Shown: positions 1 to 12,400 of the stretch, in pieces
Layout of the letters: the number at the start of each line of letters is the position of its first letter
Position numbering within the stretch: position 1 is the stretch's first letter
DNA from: Metopolophium dirhodum
Taxonomy: Eukaryota > Arthropoda > Insecta > Hemiptera > Aphididae
Assembly (NCBI RefSeq): GCF_019925205.1
Contig: NC_083560.1
Location: 61,579,266-61,643,265 of the forward strand
DNA: 64,000 nt
Direction of reading: 5' to 3'
Position numbers and translations under genes: made by a program
The notes under the pieces: model-generated
Databases searched by the model: none
Told to the model about the DNA's origin: nothing
What the model saw: the letters and a program-made list of their open reading frames with translations, nothing else

Positions 1-53
1 TACAAGATCATGAAGCTAATCAATAAAATTATAAATACATTTGTTCGCCTCTT

Positions 54-174
54 CACGTGAATAAACTAATTCGCGTGTTCACGTGGATATGATTCAGATA
101 CGTGTTCACGTGATTAAGCTTTCGTTGATTCACGTGTATTAACCATACGTGATTTAATTTGTTTCATTCACGTG
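54..174. repeat. Cluster of five CACGTG palindromes
   Basis: Five copies of CACGTG, usually inside TTCACGTG, occur at 54-59, 80-85, 107-112, 131-136 and 169-174, with more degenerate ACGTG/CGTGA words between them. The spacing is irregular (22 to 38 bp). The cluster lies in the BUBR1 intron that runs off the left edge. It may be the subterminal repeat array of a DNA transposon, or a cluster of E-box-like sites; the sequence alone does not decide. No coding sequence was seen in 1-533 apart from this cluster and the family A fragment at 285-372. Confidence 0.6.
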
Positions 175-284
175 ATCACGGTATACGTGAACACGTACAA
201 AAACGAGACCACTAATTTTTAAGAGTTATTCGTAAAATATAAAATATTCCAGGCTGATAAACAGTCTCTGCTTAGAACCGTTGT

Positions 285-372
285 TTGTATATAATGAGAT
301 ATCATTGAATTCAAATTTAATACCTTCATTATAGTGACCTACTTATAACCTGCTGTACAGCAGAGCGACACC
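285..372 (-). repeat. Family A repeat, terminal fragment
   Basis: This matches, in reverse orientation, the end of the interspersed family seen in full at 32241-33724. Shared blocks include ATATCATTGAATTCAAATTT, a GTGACC(T/C)ACTT stretch and CTGTACAGCAGAGCGACA. It is a short piece with no coding potential, lying in a BUBR1 intron. Confidence 0.7.
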
Positions 373-533
373 CACTTACCCGCTTTTTAATTTTTATACT
401 AGAAATAAAATAATAGTTTAACTATAAAATGTTGGAAACAATAAGTACTATAGTACTATTCATACCCAAGATTATTTTCATCAAATTCAGTATTATAAGT
501 TGATAAAATGATATATAAGTAAATGTAACTGAC

Positions 534-2348
534 CTTCAAAGTCAACAGTTGATACAGGTTTAGGAGCTTTCGAGCGAGTCTTCTTAGGTTTGGTCCATGG
601 TCCAGGGTTTACTGTATTTTCTTTGTTTACTCCTTTTTGAGCAAGATCATAATTGCTAGTTGCAATTCCATGCAATCCATTTTCATCATTATCCTATAGT
701 TATTATACAAAATCATAAATTTGTTTTTCTAAGTTTTGTTTATAAAAACTTTACCTCAAAAATCCTAAGAACAGTGTTTTTTCCATTGACATTAGTTATT
801 TGTGGTACTTTTCCAATAACTCCACCAAAACCGTGCCTAACACCACTATGCGTTTCAGACTTTTTTAATACATTAAATGCGTGTCTCTTTTCAGGTTCTT
901 GGTTCTTATCGTCATCATTTGTTAACTGTCCATTAATCATTCGCCTAGCAACGCTTAATTGGAATTGGCTAAAAAATTATTTAAAGATATTAAATTTATT
1001 TTTTATTTAAATTAAATAAATGTAGCTTACAGATGAGCTTGTTCAAGTTCATCAACTGGTTCAGCCTTAGCTTTAATTCCCAGCAAAAATATTTGATCCA
1101 CGCGTTTAAAATCATTGTATCTATCCAATAACTCTGCCCACGCGCGATAAAACAAAGCACACATCGTACCTATACCTTGGTTGTAAACCGTTTGATATAG
1201 TTCAATAGCGTTTGATTGGTTTTCAATCTAAAATATTGACAAATTATTTAATTACCTCAAATTTTGTTAATACATATTTTTTTACAAGCTTATTCTATGA
1301 AATAAAATGGATATTTACAAAATTAATTAGAATTGTAATAAATCTTGGATCCTGTTTGTACTTTTCATCATTTTTGAATTTCTGTACAGTTTCTTCAATA
1401 AGAGGCAACAAATTACTCTCCGGTCCATGTTTTAAATATATTTGTTCCAGCCACTTTATATACTCAAAATGTGGAGCTAAAGGATCATCGCCTTCATATG
1501 TACGAATGGCATGATCATATTTTCTTATAAAAAAAAATATTTATAATGAAATATTGTATTACATTTTTTTTTTGTTAATATATAATTGTTTGAAGCAAAA
1601 AATAAAATTGGTAATTTTTATGTTTTAAAAATAAACACTGTGTCTCAATAGTTTGGATGAATTCAGACAAGTGTCCAGGTTAATATAGGGTTTTCAAGAG
1701 TACTCAAATGATAATGAACATTAAATGTTGATTCTCCACTTTTATTTAATAGTTCTGATTAAAATATATCAAAAAAGAAAATATACATTGGTAGTATGAT
1801 GTAAAAATTGGTAGTCCAAATATGGAGTAAGTTAATTTAAATAAATAATCTAGTTATTAATAACAAATTAGTATTATTTTTTTCTGTGGTAATCCCAACT
1901 TTTAATTTAAAAACATAGAATGTAAACATGAGATTCCAGATAATTCCAGATAATTCTTAGGTTAATTGAGTTTCTACTATATTATTATGTACTAAATATT
2001 AATATAAGATGTAACTGCATCTAAAACTTTTCATTATTTGAAGGCTCAAAAAATGAATTATTGGGAATCTATTAAAACGAATTAGAACAAAAAACATACT
2101 TAAATATAAATATTATATAGGCACATAATAAATAATAATTTAATATAAATATTACCAATATAAGTCTTTAGTAAAATATTTTCCTTTTATTAAACTTACT
2201 CTTTCTCTTTATTTAATTTTTGTTGAATTTCCGTATTAGATTGTGCTTGTAAAGCAGTTTCTAACTGAATAGGTTTTCTACCTTGTCTTAGTGGTCTAAT
2301 ATTTTCTTTAGTCAAATCCAATGCATCAGATGTATCTACAGTATTCAT
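534..2348 (-). CDS. BUBR1: Mitotic checkpoint protein BUBR1/MAD3-like, N-terminal part (5 coding exons, runs off the left edge)
   Basis: The coding exons are 2348-2200, 1523-1319, 1227-1031, 968-755 and 693-534. All junctions are GT-AG and the frame is kept throughout. About 308 residues are visible and the remainder lies left of base 1. Residues 14-16 are KEN, followed by a basic stretch (IRPLRQGRK), as in the N-terminal KEN box of BUBR1/Mad3. Exons 2-3 encode the MAD3/BUB1 TPR region, including YIKWLEQIYLKHGPES and FYRAWAELLDRY. A second KEN at residues 279-281 precedes PGPW. In this family the protein inhibits APC/C-CDC20 as part of the mitotic checkpoint complex until kinetochores attach. 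Two KEN boxes favour BUBR1/Mad3 over BUB1. Whether a C-terminal kinase domain exists cannot be seen here. The ATG follows an acceptor (TTTATAG, exon start 2354), so the 5' UTR is spliced. Confidence 0.9.
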
Positions 2349-2354
2349 TGTTTT

Positions 2355-4388
2355 CTATAAACAATATTAAACTAAATTAAGTAAATCATACAGTCATACA
2401 GATAATAATATCTAACACTGTCATATGTATTAAATATATTATTGGAATAACAAATCAAAATTAATAACTGACAATAAACATGGCAAAATTAAATTTTTCT
2501 AATCAAAACATTTTTTTTTTTTGGGGGGGGGGGGGCACTTAAATTTTTCTCTAGTCTTTGAAATGCTAGAATACCTAATTATGACCCCTTTGTTCACTAA
2601 GTGTATCTACTCTTTTTATGACTATATATTTATGTTAACAACTATGGTGCCTACATTTAATATAACAATGTATTAATATTATTGTAAACCATAGGTTAAT
2701 GTATTAATATAAGCAATAAGCATATTAATATATTTTTAATATATCAAAATGTGTTGTAAACAAAACATTCCATTTTTTGTTCGAATATTATTAAAATTTA
2801 CTAACAAAAATAATATAAGACTATATTAGGGCTGTTGTAAGATGGTCGTTTTTTGTGCATTTAGACCAATAAGCGGAAAAAAAATATACTTCCAGAAGTT
2901 ATTTTAATTTCGAAAAAATATAAGAATTTCTTTGTTTTTTTTGTCTGTGTTTTGTAGGAAGCAAATTTTTTTTTAGTAATATTAAAGTAAAAGTGAATTT
3001 TGAAAAAAAAAAGAAAATTAATTTGTTACTAGGTACATAGGTACTAATTAAATAATACTACAAATCAAAAATCCATTTCCTACATAACCTAGAAAAGAAA
3101 TTAAGGAATACAAATATGTTTTCGAAATTAAAATAGGGCTTTTGGTACTGGATGAATTTTTCTTCCTCTTTTCGGGAGTTTTGAGGCACATGGGGGTTGA
3201 ACATTTTTTTATCACAAAATATAGTGACGTGAATGCGCGTATGTACGTTACTGAGGTCCTAGAATCTTAGCCGTTGTTTATCTTTTATTACATAAAGCGT
3301 TTGGGGAACTCAGACACACTAATGATCAGTCACTACACACACAGTCATCCTGGCTACGGCACTGATGTTTAATATAATATAAATATTATCTTTGAATGAA
3401 AATATGTACACGCACTATAAAATGTCTACGTTAATGGCTGATTTTCTGTTAACTATCATAGACCTGGTCCTGATAGTGAAGGTCAATCAAGTTTCTACTG
3501 TATAAATTAAATATTAACAATTTTAAGAAATAAATTATGAGCATGCATTAACAAATAGTTAAACATCATATTATTAGTATAAAAATAATATTAACACCTA
3601 TTATAGTAAAATTAAACAATTGTTAAACAATAGGTACTAAACAAAATAACCAATAGAATTGTTGCATTAATTGTGAGATATAAAGGTACATAATAATAAT
3701 AGGTATTCCTATGTACTTAATAAAAAAAAAATTGAGTTAGGTATGGGTATTGAAAAATAAAAAGAGGGGCCGTGGCCTTCCCGCTTTTTTTTCCAATGTA
3801 TGTATAGTATGTATGTGTAAGTGTTTATATAATATATATATATGTATAACATACACCTAAGCCCCCTTGAAAATTTCTGCAGGCGCCCTAGGCTCTCCGG
3901 CAAAGTCAATAGCAATTAATACAACTAATAAATTAGGAATAACAGTTTTATCAAAATAAAATTAATTTCAAACTATTCATTGACTTTTTATGTAAAGTAA
4001 ATTTCATGATTAAAATGTAAAGGAAAATTATTTAAATACGATTCCTATATAAAAATAATGAAATAGAACAATCCGGATTTTTAGTTGAGGAATTTTTAAT
4101 GACTTAAAATATAAGGATTTAAATTTTGATAAATCAATATACTTTATAAATTAACCAGAATGATCTTGTTTGATAATTATTTTTATTTTCTAGTGAAAAT
4201 GAGGATATTAGTAAGTATTTGTTGTCCCTATATACAATTATAATTTTTTGTGAACGATTGTTCAGATAAGAGGAGCCACGGAAGAAGTCCCATTCCATAT
4301 CAAATATCAACAAATCAGAAGTTGAATGTTGATGAAACTTTGAAGCAATAATTTGCAGGTTTATTTTATGCATGCGAGGAGAACTCAC
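2355..4388 (-). other. Presumed 5' UTR intron of BUBR1; no gene recognised
   Basis: This AT-rich stretch lies between the acceptor at 2355 and a possible donor at 4388. It contains a T12G13 homopolymer junction at 2511-2535 and short AT repeats. Short open frames (for example minus 3709-3915) have low-complexity translations and no family resemblance. Nothing else was recognised. Confidence 0.45.
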
Positions 4389-4560
4389 CAATGACTGCCA
4401 AGTTTTTTAGCAAAATATAAGCGATCAAAGTAAGGATCAACAAACTTGGTTTTAACCGAGCTTTGTTTGAGACTCAAACATCGTTCACTATTTCAATTTC
4501 AACACTAATAGACCCAGTGGCGAGACTGTTACATAGGTTAGGTCGTCAGCAAAGCCAATT
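4389..4560 (-). other. Possible untranslated first exon of BUBR1
   Basis: On the minus strand a consensus donor (TCATTG|GTGAGT) ends a candidate exon at 4389. It could splice to the acceptor just before the BUBR1 ATG exon at 2354. The upstream limit is a guess. The GC-richer DNA beyond it (4700-5260) would then be the promoter area. This rests only on donor/acceptor logic and position. Confidence 0.35.
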
Positions 4561-4656
4561 ATTATTTTAATAAATAACTTTTATTAAGATTCTTGATGTG
4601 TAATTAATTGAGATTTCGACCGTTGTGTTACAACATATCGTTGTTTTTGGCAATAG

Positions 4657-4679
4657 CCCCGGGGGGGGGGGGGGGGGGG
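4657..4679. repeat. C4G19 homopolymer run
   Basis: Four C are followed by nineteen G in otherwise AT-rich DNA. Such a run is prone to length error in sequencing and can form G-quadruplex-like structure. It has no coding role. Confidence 0.9.
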
Positions 4680-4779
4680 AATTATTCTAAGCGCGCTTAT
4701 TCCTAGGAATCGATAAGTTCGTAACAGTACGTTTGGTAGTAGAAGATTTAACTTGCTCAAGAACAATAGATCGCGCAAT

Positions 4780-5200
4780 GTAGACTGTGCGTGTGTAGAT
4801 CTTACCTCAGCGACGGGAAGAATTTCCGAGTCAGTGATCATCGTCAAAATGTCGCCGGCGGACAACGCGAACGAGTTTCCAATCGGCGGCGACGGTGAAA
4901 TACGCGATACGAGAAAGATGACTTGGAAGTTGAATTCGGATAGCTACGTCTTGTGGTAGGACAATTTATTATATTATTCAAACGAAACGGATAACGGCGA
5001 ATCGCCAACCGACGCCGACAAGAGCGCTCCGTTTGTACCGGACGACACGGCGGCGGCAGCGTCGACGACATTGTACCGCGGCGGCGTAACGTATTTTGAC
5101 GTATTCGGCGTCGCGTCCCACTGTTGCTCACCGTTTCGTCCCGCCGGTTTTGGAGGCGTGAGTGGTGAGTCAGACACTGACGTAGTGACGTCCATCCGTC
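4780..5200. other. GC-rich, CpG-rich segment with open frames on both strands
   Basis: Base composition changes sharply here, with many CG dinucleotides. A plus-strand ATG at 4850 opens 36 codons and ends at a TAG after SYVLW. On the minus strand, 5195-4974 gives a 73-codon frame rich in S, T and P with no cysteine. Neither frame resembles a family I know and no splice partner was found. It may be a CpG-rich promoter between BUBR1 (minus) and PGRMC (plus), or a first exon of an unrecognised gene. A TATAAATA-like word lies about 20 bp upstream of the minus ATG, next to an (AAT)n run. Confidence 0.4.
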
Positions 5201-5214
5201 GAGGCCATCGTATT

Positions 5215-5216
<2 letters not shown>

Positions 5217-5250
<34 letters not shown>

Positions 5251-5258
5251 TAATAATT
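5217..5258. repeat. (AAT)n microsatellite
   Basis: About twelve ATA/AAT units, slightly interrupted at the right end, follow the GC-rich segment. Confidence 0.9.
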
Positions 5259-5259
5259 T

Positions 5260-6488
5260 AGTTGTAGACTCATCGCCCATCGGTCATGTTCATGCTGCCG
5301 CTGCACCGGCGCACCGCCTTCCCGCCTTCCTGCCATCTCGCACTCACTCACTAACCTACTAGCGGTGCATATTATTAATATTTATTAGTGTCATACTAAC
5401 ATTATGTTCTATGGCAATATGGCCACCCGGGTGACAATGGAAAATTCTCAGATCATAATATAAGATATGCAATATTAATGTTATATTACAATGCATACAA
5501 TCTAAGGGCAAATCGGAATATTCGGAAAAGCCAAAAGGCCGTTTCCGAACATGGTCCGCCATTGCATTCGTTAGACCATGACTAAAATCTAAATAATTTA
5601 ATCATCATTTAAGCGATCGTGTACAGCTCTACTCCCCGATTATGAATTATTAATTAATCGCATAATTATAATAATTATTGTTACGGGCTATGGCCGGGAC
5701 CTGCGGGCGGCGATTACCGAAGAGTGTCCGCTAAGTCGACGTTACGTATTATAATTTATATTTAATATTAATTATTGGGAAAATAGGTACTTATACGATA
5801 TACCAATCATAGATAATATTATATTATACAACAACTATGATACCACAGAATAAGACGATGATGATACCAATACCAATTTTTACGGCATTACAATTATACA
5901 CAAATATATTATATACATATATACAAATATATCATTAAGAAATAATATCATCATGACGTCATCGTTATTATTACTATTATTATCATTATTATTATTATGC
6001 GATAATTTCCACCTCCACGATCACATTTTATTTCGTTGTACTGTTGTTGTAGGAAAAAAAAAAGTAAAATTTACGATAATCCGTGCTCGAAACGCTGTGT
6101 TATCTCGTCGAAAGTAAACAGCTTGCAGTCAGCAATTATAATAGTCGTCACTCATTGAACTATTGAAATATTCCTACCTATTGTATCTATTATAATATTA
6201 TTGACATTCATTGGCGGCGTTCACTGATCGTATGAAACGACGAAACCAGTCGGGGAAACGTTCGACGTAATTATTATTTGCTCACACAATTGTAACTATT
6301 CTCGTCGCCGTGTTGCGTTAGCCGGCTGATCGTTTTTTTCCCACCTATACCTAGTTAGTGAAATAATAATTAGAGCGGCTATTACGTCGATTTATTTTTT
6401 TTTTTTTTTGCAGTTTTTTTGCATCTCGAAAATTGGATAGTTTTGTATCCTAGATACGATTACGGTTTTTTTCTGTCTTACTGCAATA
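5260..6488 (+). other. Upstream region and 5' UTR of PGRMC
   Basis: This is mostly AT-rich with GC-richer islands (5270-5350, 5680-5740, 6080-6340). There is no open frame resembling a protein. The PGRMC transcript must start somewhere in it, probably in the last 500 bases, but no TATA or initiator element stands out. Short ATT/AAT runs occur near 5960-6000. Confidence 0.5.
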
Positions 6489-9400
6489 ATGTCATCAAAC
6501 GTGGGCGATGGAGTGTCGGATGCCGTGGATGGAGTTTACGACTTGTACAGTGTGAGCTTCTGGCTTAAGGTGTTATTGAATGGCAGTCTGGTTGCCATTA
6601 TTACGTTTCTGTTAATGAAAATATTCATGAAACGCAACGAGCCTCAAGTCGAAGAAGAGGACGATGTGACGCTACCAAAAATGAAAAAGAGAGATTTCAC
6701 CATCCAAGAGCTGCGCGAATTTGATGGCACCAAAGGTGACGGACGCATTTTGGTAGCGATCAATGGCAAAGTGTTTGACGTTACTAAAGGAAAACATTTC
6801 TATGGACCCGGTATGATTGTTCAAACTTTACACTTTCTTAAATCCAGTTAATTTAAAACGGACAATAAAATTCTTATCTACTTCACAGGTGGTGTTTACT
6901 CAACATTTGGTGGACACGATGCTTCTCGTGGTTTAGCTACATTTTCAGTTAGTGGTAAAGACGAATATGATGATCTAAGTGATTTGAATTCATTAGAGAT
7001 TGAGTCTATGTTGGAATGGGAGACACAATTTATGGGTAAATATAACATTTGATACTCGCTACCATTTTAGATAAATTATATTAAAATGGTGAATAATAAT
7101 AATATTCATATTTAAAAATATACAACACTAAGTACCTAGACTTTCTTCACTTTGCTATGGATACATAGTTATGTAGTTAAAAGTTAAAACAAAATGATCA
7201 TGATTTATATTAGATAAATTGTGTATTAGGCAGGTACCTACATGCTTTTTTTTTATTACCAATCAATATGTAGTTCGATATCAAGTAGGTACTCAACTAA
7301 AGGTAAATAGGTTACTATAATATTAGTTACCTACTTGCAATATTGTTCTTATAATTTTGATTTCAAAGTGTGTACTTATACTATACAATGTATTAAGATA
7401 AGTAAAAACTGTAGTATTGACTAATACTTGTTAATGATTATATTATAGGTGTTATATTATGAATACATAATATGTAATAATACATTACTGATTTTTAGTT
7501 TTGAATTTAATGAATACTTTTCCTTTTTATTAATGGTAGTGATACTTTATTATTATTACTTAAAATAATATTTCACTAGCAATTTCTAACTTTCTATCTT
7601 TTGTTTAGAATAGAATCATATTTTTAAATCGCATAAAAACAAAACTAACTAATACCTATTTCTATTACTGTACTCAAAACTTTTTTATATAATGATTTAA
7701 ATGTAACTGTGTTTTTAATTTCCTACAACGGTTAGAATTACCTAGTATGCATTAATTCTGAAAGATGGAAAAAAAACCATGTGGGTACCCACCCAAATCC
7801 TTCCTTACCCACCGTTAAGCATTGTCTATGCATATTGTACCTCTAAAGTACAGTAAATATAATTTATTAAATGAATGAATACACAAAATATTAGCCTAAT
7901 TGTTAACAATACCTTTTTAGTTTAGAACATGTATTGTATTTCTTTGGTTATTTATTCATTTTTTAATCTTAATCGAATCTCAATGATTTTTTGTTGTTAA
8001 GTTGTTTTAATTTAAAAAAAAGATTATACCTACATAAATTATATATATATAATACATTTTATATGTACTTACATACTATACAATATTTCATTTTAGGAAA
8101 GATATGTTAGGTATAGGAAATAATTCTTTTCACTGTGTTTAATATTTGTTATTCTGTAAAACTTTTTCTTATTGACATATTGAAAATACACAAGTAAAAA
8201 CTTTTTAATAAAAAAACATAGGTCATCATGGGTCATACTGATAACTTATTCATTTTATGATAATTCATATATAATATAATAAACACAGTATTATTAATTG
8301 GCGCATACAAGTGTAAATATGATTTATATTATTTATTTTAAGACAACTCCTGTTCAGTATTATCGTGCTAATATTTGATAAAATATATTATACCTTTAAA
8401 TATTTTATTTTGTAGTTCCTGCAGTATCATAAATTATGTATTGGCTTAACAAAAAAAAATGTTTACTTTAAATAATTGACCCACTTAAATAGTAATTATT
8501 AATCTACTTAATACAGTAACATCCTGAATTTATGTATTGAACCTCAGCCCCCTCCCCCTTTATATAATTTATTAGTTAACTTCTAATATCAAAATATTAA
8601 ATTTAACAACAGGGAAACACATTTTTTACTATTCATATCATATTGTATAGCAACAGATTTTTATAAGCAACATATATATATTTTATTTTTTACATATCAT
8701 CTTATGTAATTGCCCGTGCAGCCATAATATCCATACCTATAATTGAATGACTATTTCATGTCACAAGTTTTTATCTTACAAATTAATCAGGTTTAATTTA
8801 TGATTATTATTACTGTAACTATTTTCTAAGATCACCATAAACTAAATTATATTAGGTAATAAAATGTATAGTGCCATACATTTCTTTTTCAATAGTTTAA
8901 TTACAATATTACTATTTAAAATAATAAAAAAAAACTATGAAGTAGGTATCCGCTCTGCTGCACTTCGAGTATACCTCGTTATTGAGTAGGTCATTATAAT
9001 GGATGTATTAAATTTGAAATTTAATGATTAGGTAGGTTGAGTTATTATTTGCTGAAAACATTGCATTTATTTTATTATTGATTAAGTATTATAATAGTAT
9101 CTATAATTCGTTTCTATTATTTATTATTGTTTTAACTTTTGAGTAAAACCAGACTTACCGTACATAGTACAGTGTAAATACTAAATAGGTTTGTGATAAA
9201 AATTGGTAATAGCTTAAAATTAATCCAAATATTTTGTAAATGTTTTTGTGTATAGTACAATATGATAAGAAGCATAATATATAAAAGTATCAAGTCCCAA
9301 AAGTAATATTTTTGAAATTTAATAAATTAACTAAAACCATTTAAATAAATTAAATAGTTTAAATATCCAATTTTATTAAAATTTGAACTTCAAATTTTAA

Positions 9401-12400
9401 AAAGGATTGTACAAATACCTTTTTTGGGTTTCATTAAGATCTACTTAAGAGGAACCTTTTATTACATTTTTAAATTTTAGCTATAAATATTGATATTTTT
9501 TTTGGTATTTTCCTTTTATATGGAAAGATATCCCTTGTACTACGGCTGTTATTGCGACTTCCACCCAAGATTACCTCCGTTATCACGACTACCAAAATGG
9601 AACTTCCTGTTATACGAGACTACCTTCTTTGATATTTTTTTTAATAATATGTATTGTGGGGATGGCCAGAATGAAATAAAGAAAAAATTTAAATACATAG
9701 TAATTATTCGTAATGTATTTTACATGTTACACGCCAAAGTGCTAAATTTGCGTGGCGTACGGAAAACAATAAAATAATAATAATATTACAAAATGGTTAA
9801 TCCAAAAATAAAATAAATATAATCGCAGCTTATGGATATCGTTTAGCTATAATATCAGCTAAATATGATAGGTAATCGCGATAACGGAGGTAGTCTTTGG
9901 TGGTAGTCGTGATAATAGCCATAGTCTTGTATAACAGGAAAGTATAATTTCGGTAGTCTTAGATAACAGGATTGTGATGTTGTCAAAAAACAGGGTAGTC
10001 TCGTATAACATGAACATTTAAATACTTTAGTGATTTTGTCGAATTTAGTCAATATTTGAACTTCAAACACTTAAACAAAATATCTTACCATGTATTTTTA
10101 AATTGGTATAGAAACAACTTCTAGTGGAATTTTGTTCTAAATTTTCAATACTGTTGACCAAGCCTACACATTTTTTTAATTATTAAGAAAAATACTTTAA
10201 ATTTCTCACTTTTTACACCTCAAAGTACCAACTAGATTCACTTTGAAACCACAGGAAAATATCTAAGTTAAATTTGAAGCATTTTCGAAAAATAATGTTA
10301 AAAACAGAAAACATTTTAAAAAACTTCTTTGTAAATTCAGTACATACATATCACAGCTCTGTTAAAAACAAAAAAAAACTTTGCTGTTTAGTAGATGTTT
10401 AATGCATCTCATCATTGAGTAATAAGTCACAGAAATGTATGTGATAAATTTGAATTCAATGATGAAACATTAAATAGGAAAAACGATTCTGAGCAAAGAC
10501 GGTTATAGATATACCTATAATTTATAATATATTTATGTTTCTGTTAAATTAATTTATTTACTATTAGTAAATTAAGTAAGTAAATAAGTTAGGTTAAAAA
10601 ACACATATAAATATTGTTATTATGTGTATACAATTTTATTATATACTTTAAAAGTTTGAAATACCCATGAACAATATTTTTAAAATATTACAAAATAACT
10701 AAAATCGTTATTTATTGTTCCAATATCTAATTTTGTCAAAATTTTAACTTCATGTCTATATGTAAAAAAAACAATATTTAAATATTTTTTAGGTTTTTTT
10801 TGTTTATAGTAAGAAAACTTGTTTTAAATTGTCAAGCCTTAGCTATAAATATTTTATATTTTATAAATTTTTAATAACAAAATTGTCTATGAAAAGAATT
10901 TTAGTGTGTCAGTACTCACGCCAGAACGTAGAGAAAATTCTATAGTGGTAAACGTTGGTAATGTTTGATAACAGAAATTCGGACCCTCAGTTTGCCAAAC
11001 AATTAAGTATTTCCAACGCCATGATCCGGCGTTTTGTTTGTTCAGTTCCAATACCCGTGGCTGAGTTTATTTTTACTTTTTCCACTTTCCGCTTTTTAAT
11101 GCGAGTCTCATGGGCCCTTTAGTTTTTTATTATTATCAATACTTAATTTTACTTACTTAACTATGATTTTGACTTAGTTTATTAATCAAAAGTATCTATA
11201 TTGATTTTATTTAAAATTAGAACTGTTACATAATATGTCTTGAAGTATATACCACAGTTAATTTACATACCGCACCAAGCGCTTACAAATTTCGTTTCAA
11301 ATGAGTTTGTAGTGTTTGTACTGCAAAACGTTTTCCGTTATAGAATTTCCTCTAAAAAAATGTTTGATTAATTGTTGTTCGTAGTTCGTAGTGTTCGTAC
11401 TCTTACGTACGGAGGATCAAATTACCGTAATCCCCGCCAAATATTGTACCATTGGCAACACTGCCGAGTCTGAACCCGGTAGCATGACAGTCGACAATCT
11501 ACTTTTTGTACAGACTAGGTAATAGAAAAGTGGTATAAGGCAATGATTTCACGGCTACGTCGTGTGTCGTGTCGTTCGAGGGCTTGGTTATTATATATGG
11601 TTACGACTGATAACCATATTGGTTATAAGCCGGATTCAAAGCTGTGTCGTGTCGATCAAATCGTATCGTGATTGGACATTTTTTTTCTTGGTATCATGTT
11701 ATAACAAAGTTGCAACCGAGTATACCAAGAATTAACTACAGCTCAACTTTTTAACCGGTTGTAACTTGTAATCGTATAATTACCATGACATTATGACACA
11801 TGACGTAGCTGTGAATCCAGCTTTAAAAAAGGACTGCTGCAGCTGTCGCCTATGAAGTATTCACTTCAAAAATAATAACTGCTTATTATATAAGTATCTA
11901 AAATAATTTAAAATTGCTATAAAAACCATTAAAGGAACCTTGTATTACATTGTCAAGCTTTTTGAACCAGCAAAACAATTTTTATAGACATTTTTAGGTA
12001 AAGATATTGAAAATATCCTTAAATAGCTCAAAAAGAATAAAAATATTTCAATTATTTTATTTTGTATAGGAAACACTATTATAAAAATTTGATCTATCTA
12101 AGGTACTTTAGTTTTCTAAGTTACATCAAAAATACATAATTGATTTTGTCAAAAATTAGTTATGATTAAAAATTTCCGTTACTTGAAAGTAACTAACCTA
12201 TTTTCAATTTTATTACTGACAATATGTGAACTATTACAACAAATATTTTGTATAAATTTTGTTTCTGTTATGGTAATATCCAGGGCTAGGAACTTTATGC
12301 GCTAAAAAACAATGAAATATGCGGTATAATATGCATTTATTATTTTAAAAAAGATGTATTTAAAAGCATAATTATAGAGAAAAAAAAGTTATTTTTGAAT

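Noticed and set aside
660..1514. Plus-strand frames over the BUBR1 exons (116 and 100 codons)
   Set aside because: These are antisense shadows of BUBR1 exons.
4850..4960. MTWKLNSDSYVLW as a possible copia-type gag start
   Set aside because: Only a loose resemblance to the 'KLNGSNYALW' style motif, and it stops immediately. No further retrotransposon sequence follows.
9490..10070. Two open frames (95 aa plus, 71 aa minus) sharing RLPPLSRLP
   Set aside because: The shared peptide is explained by an inverted DNA repeat; flanking residues are low complexity. Kept as a repeat, not a gene.
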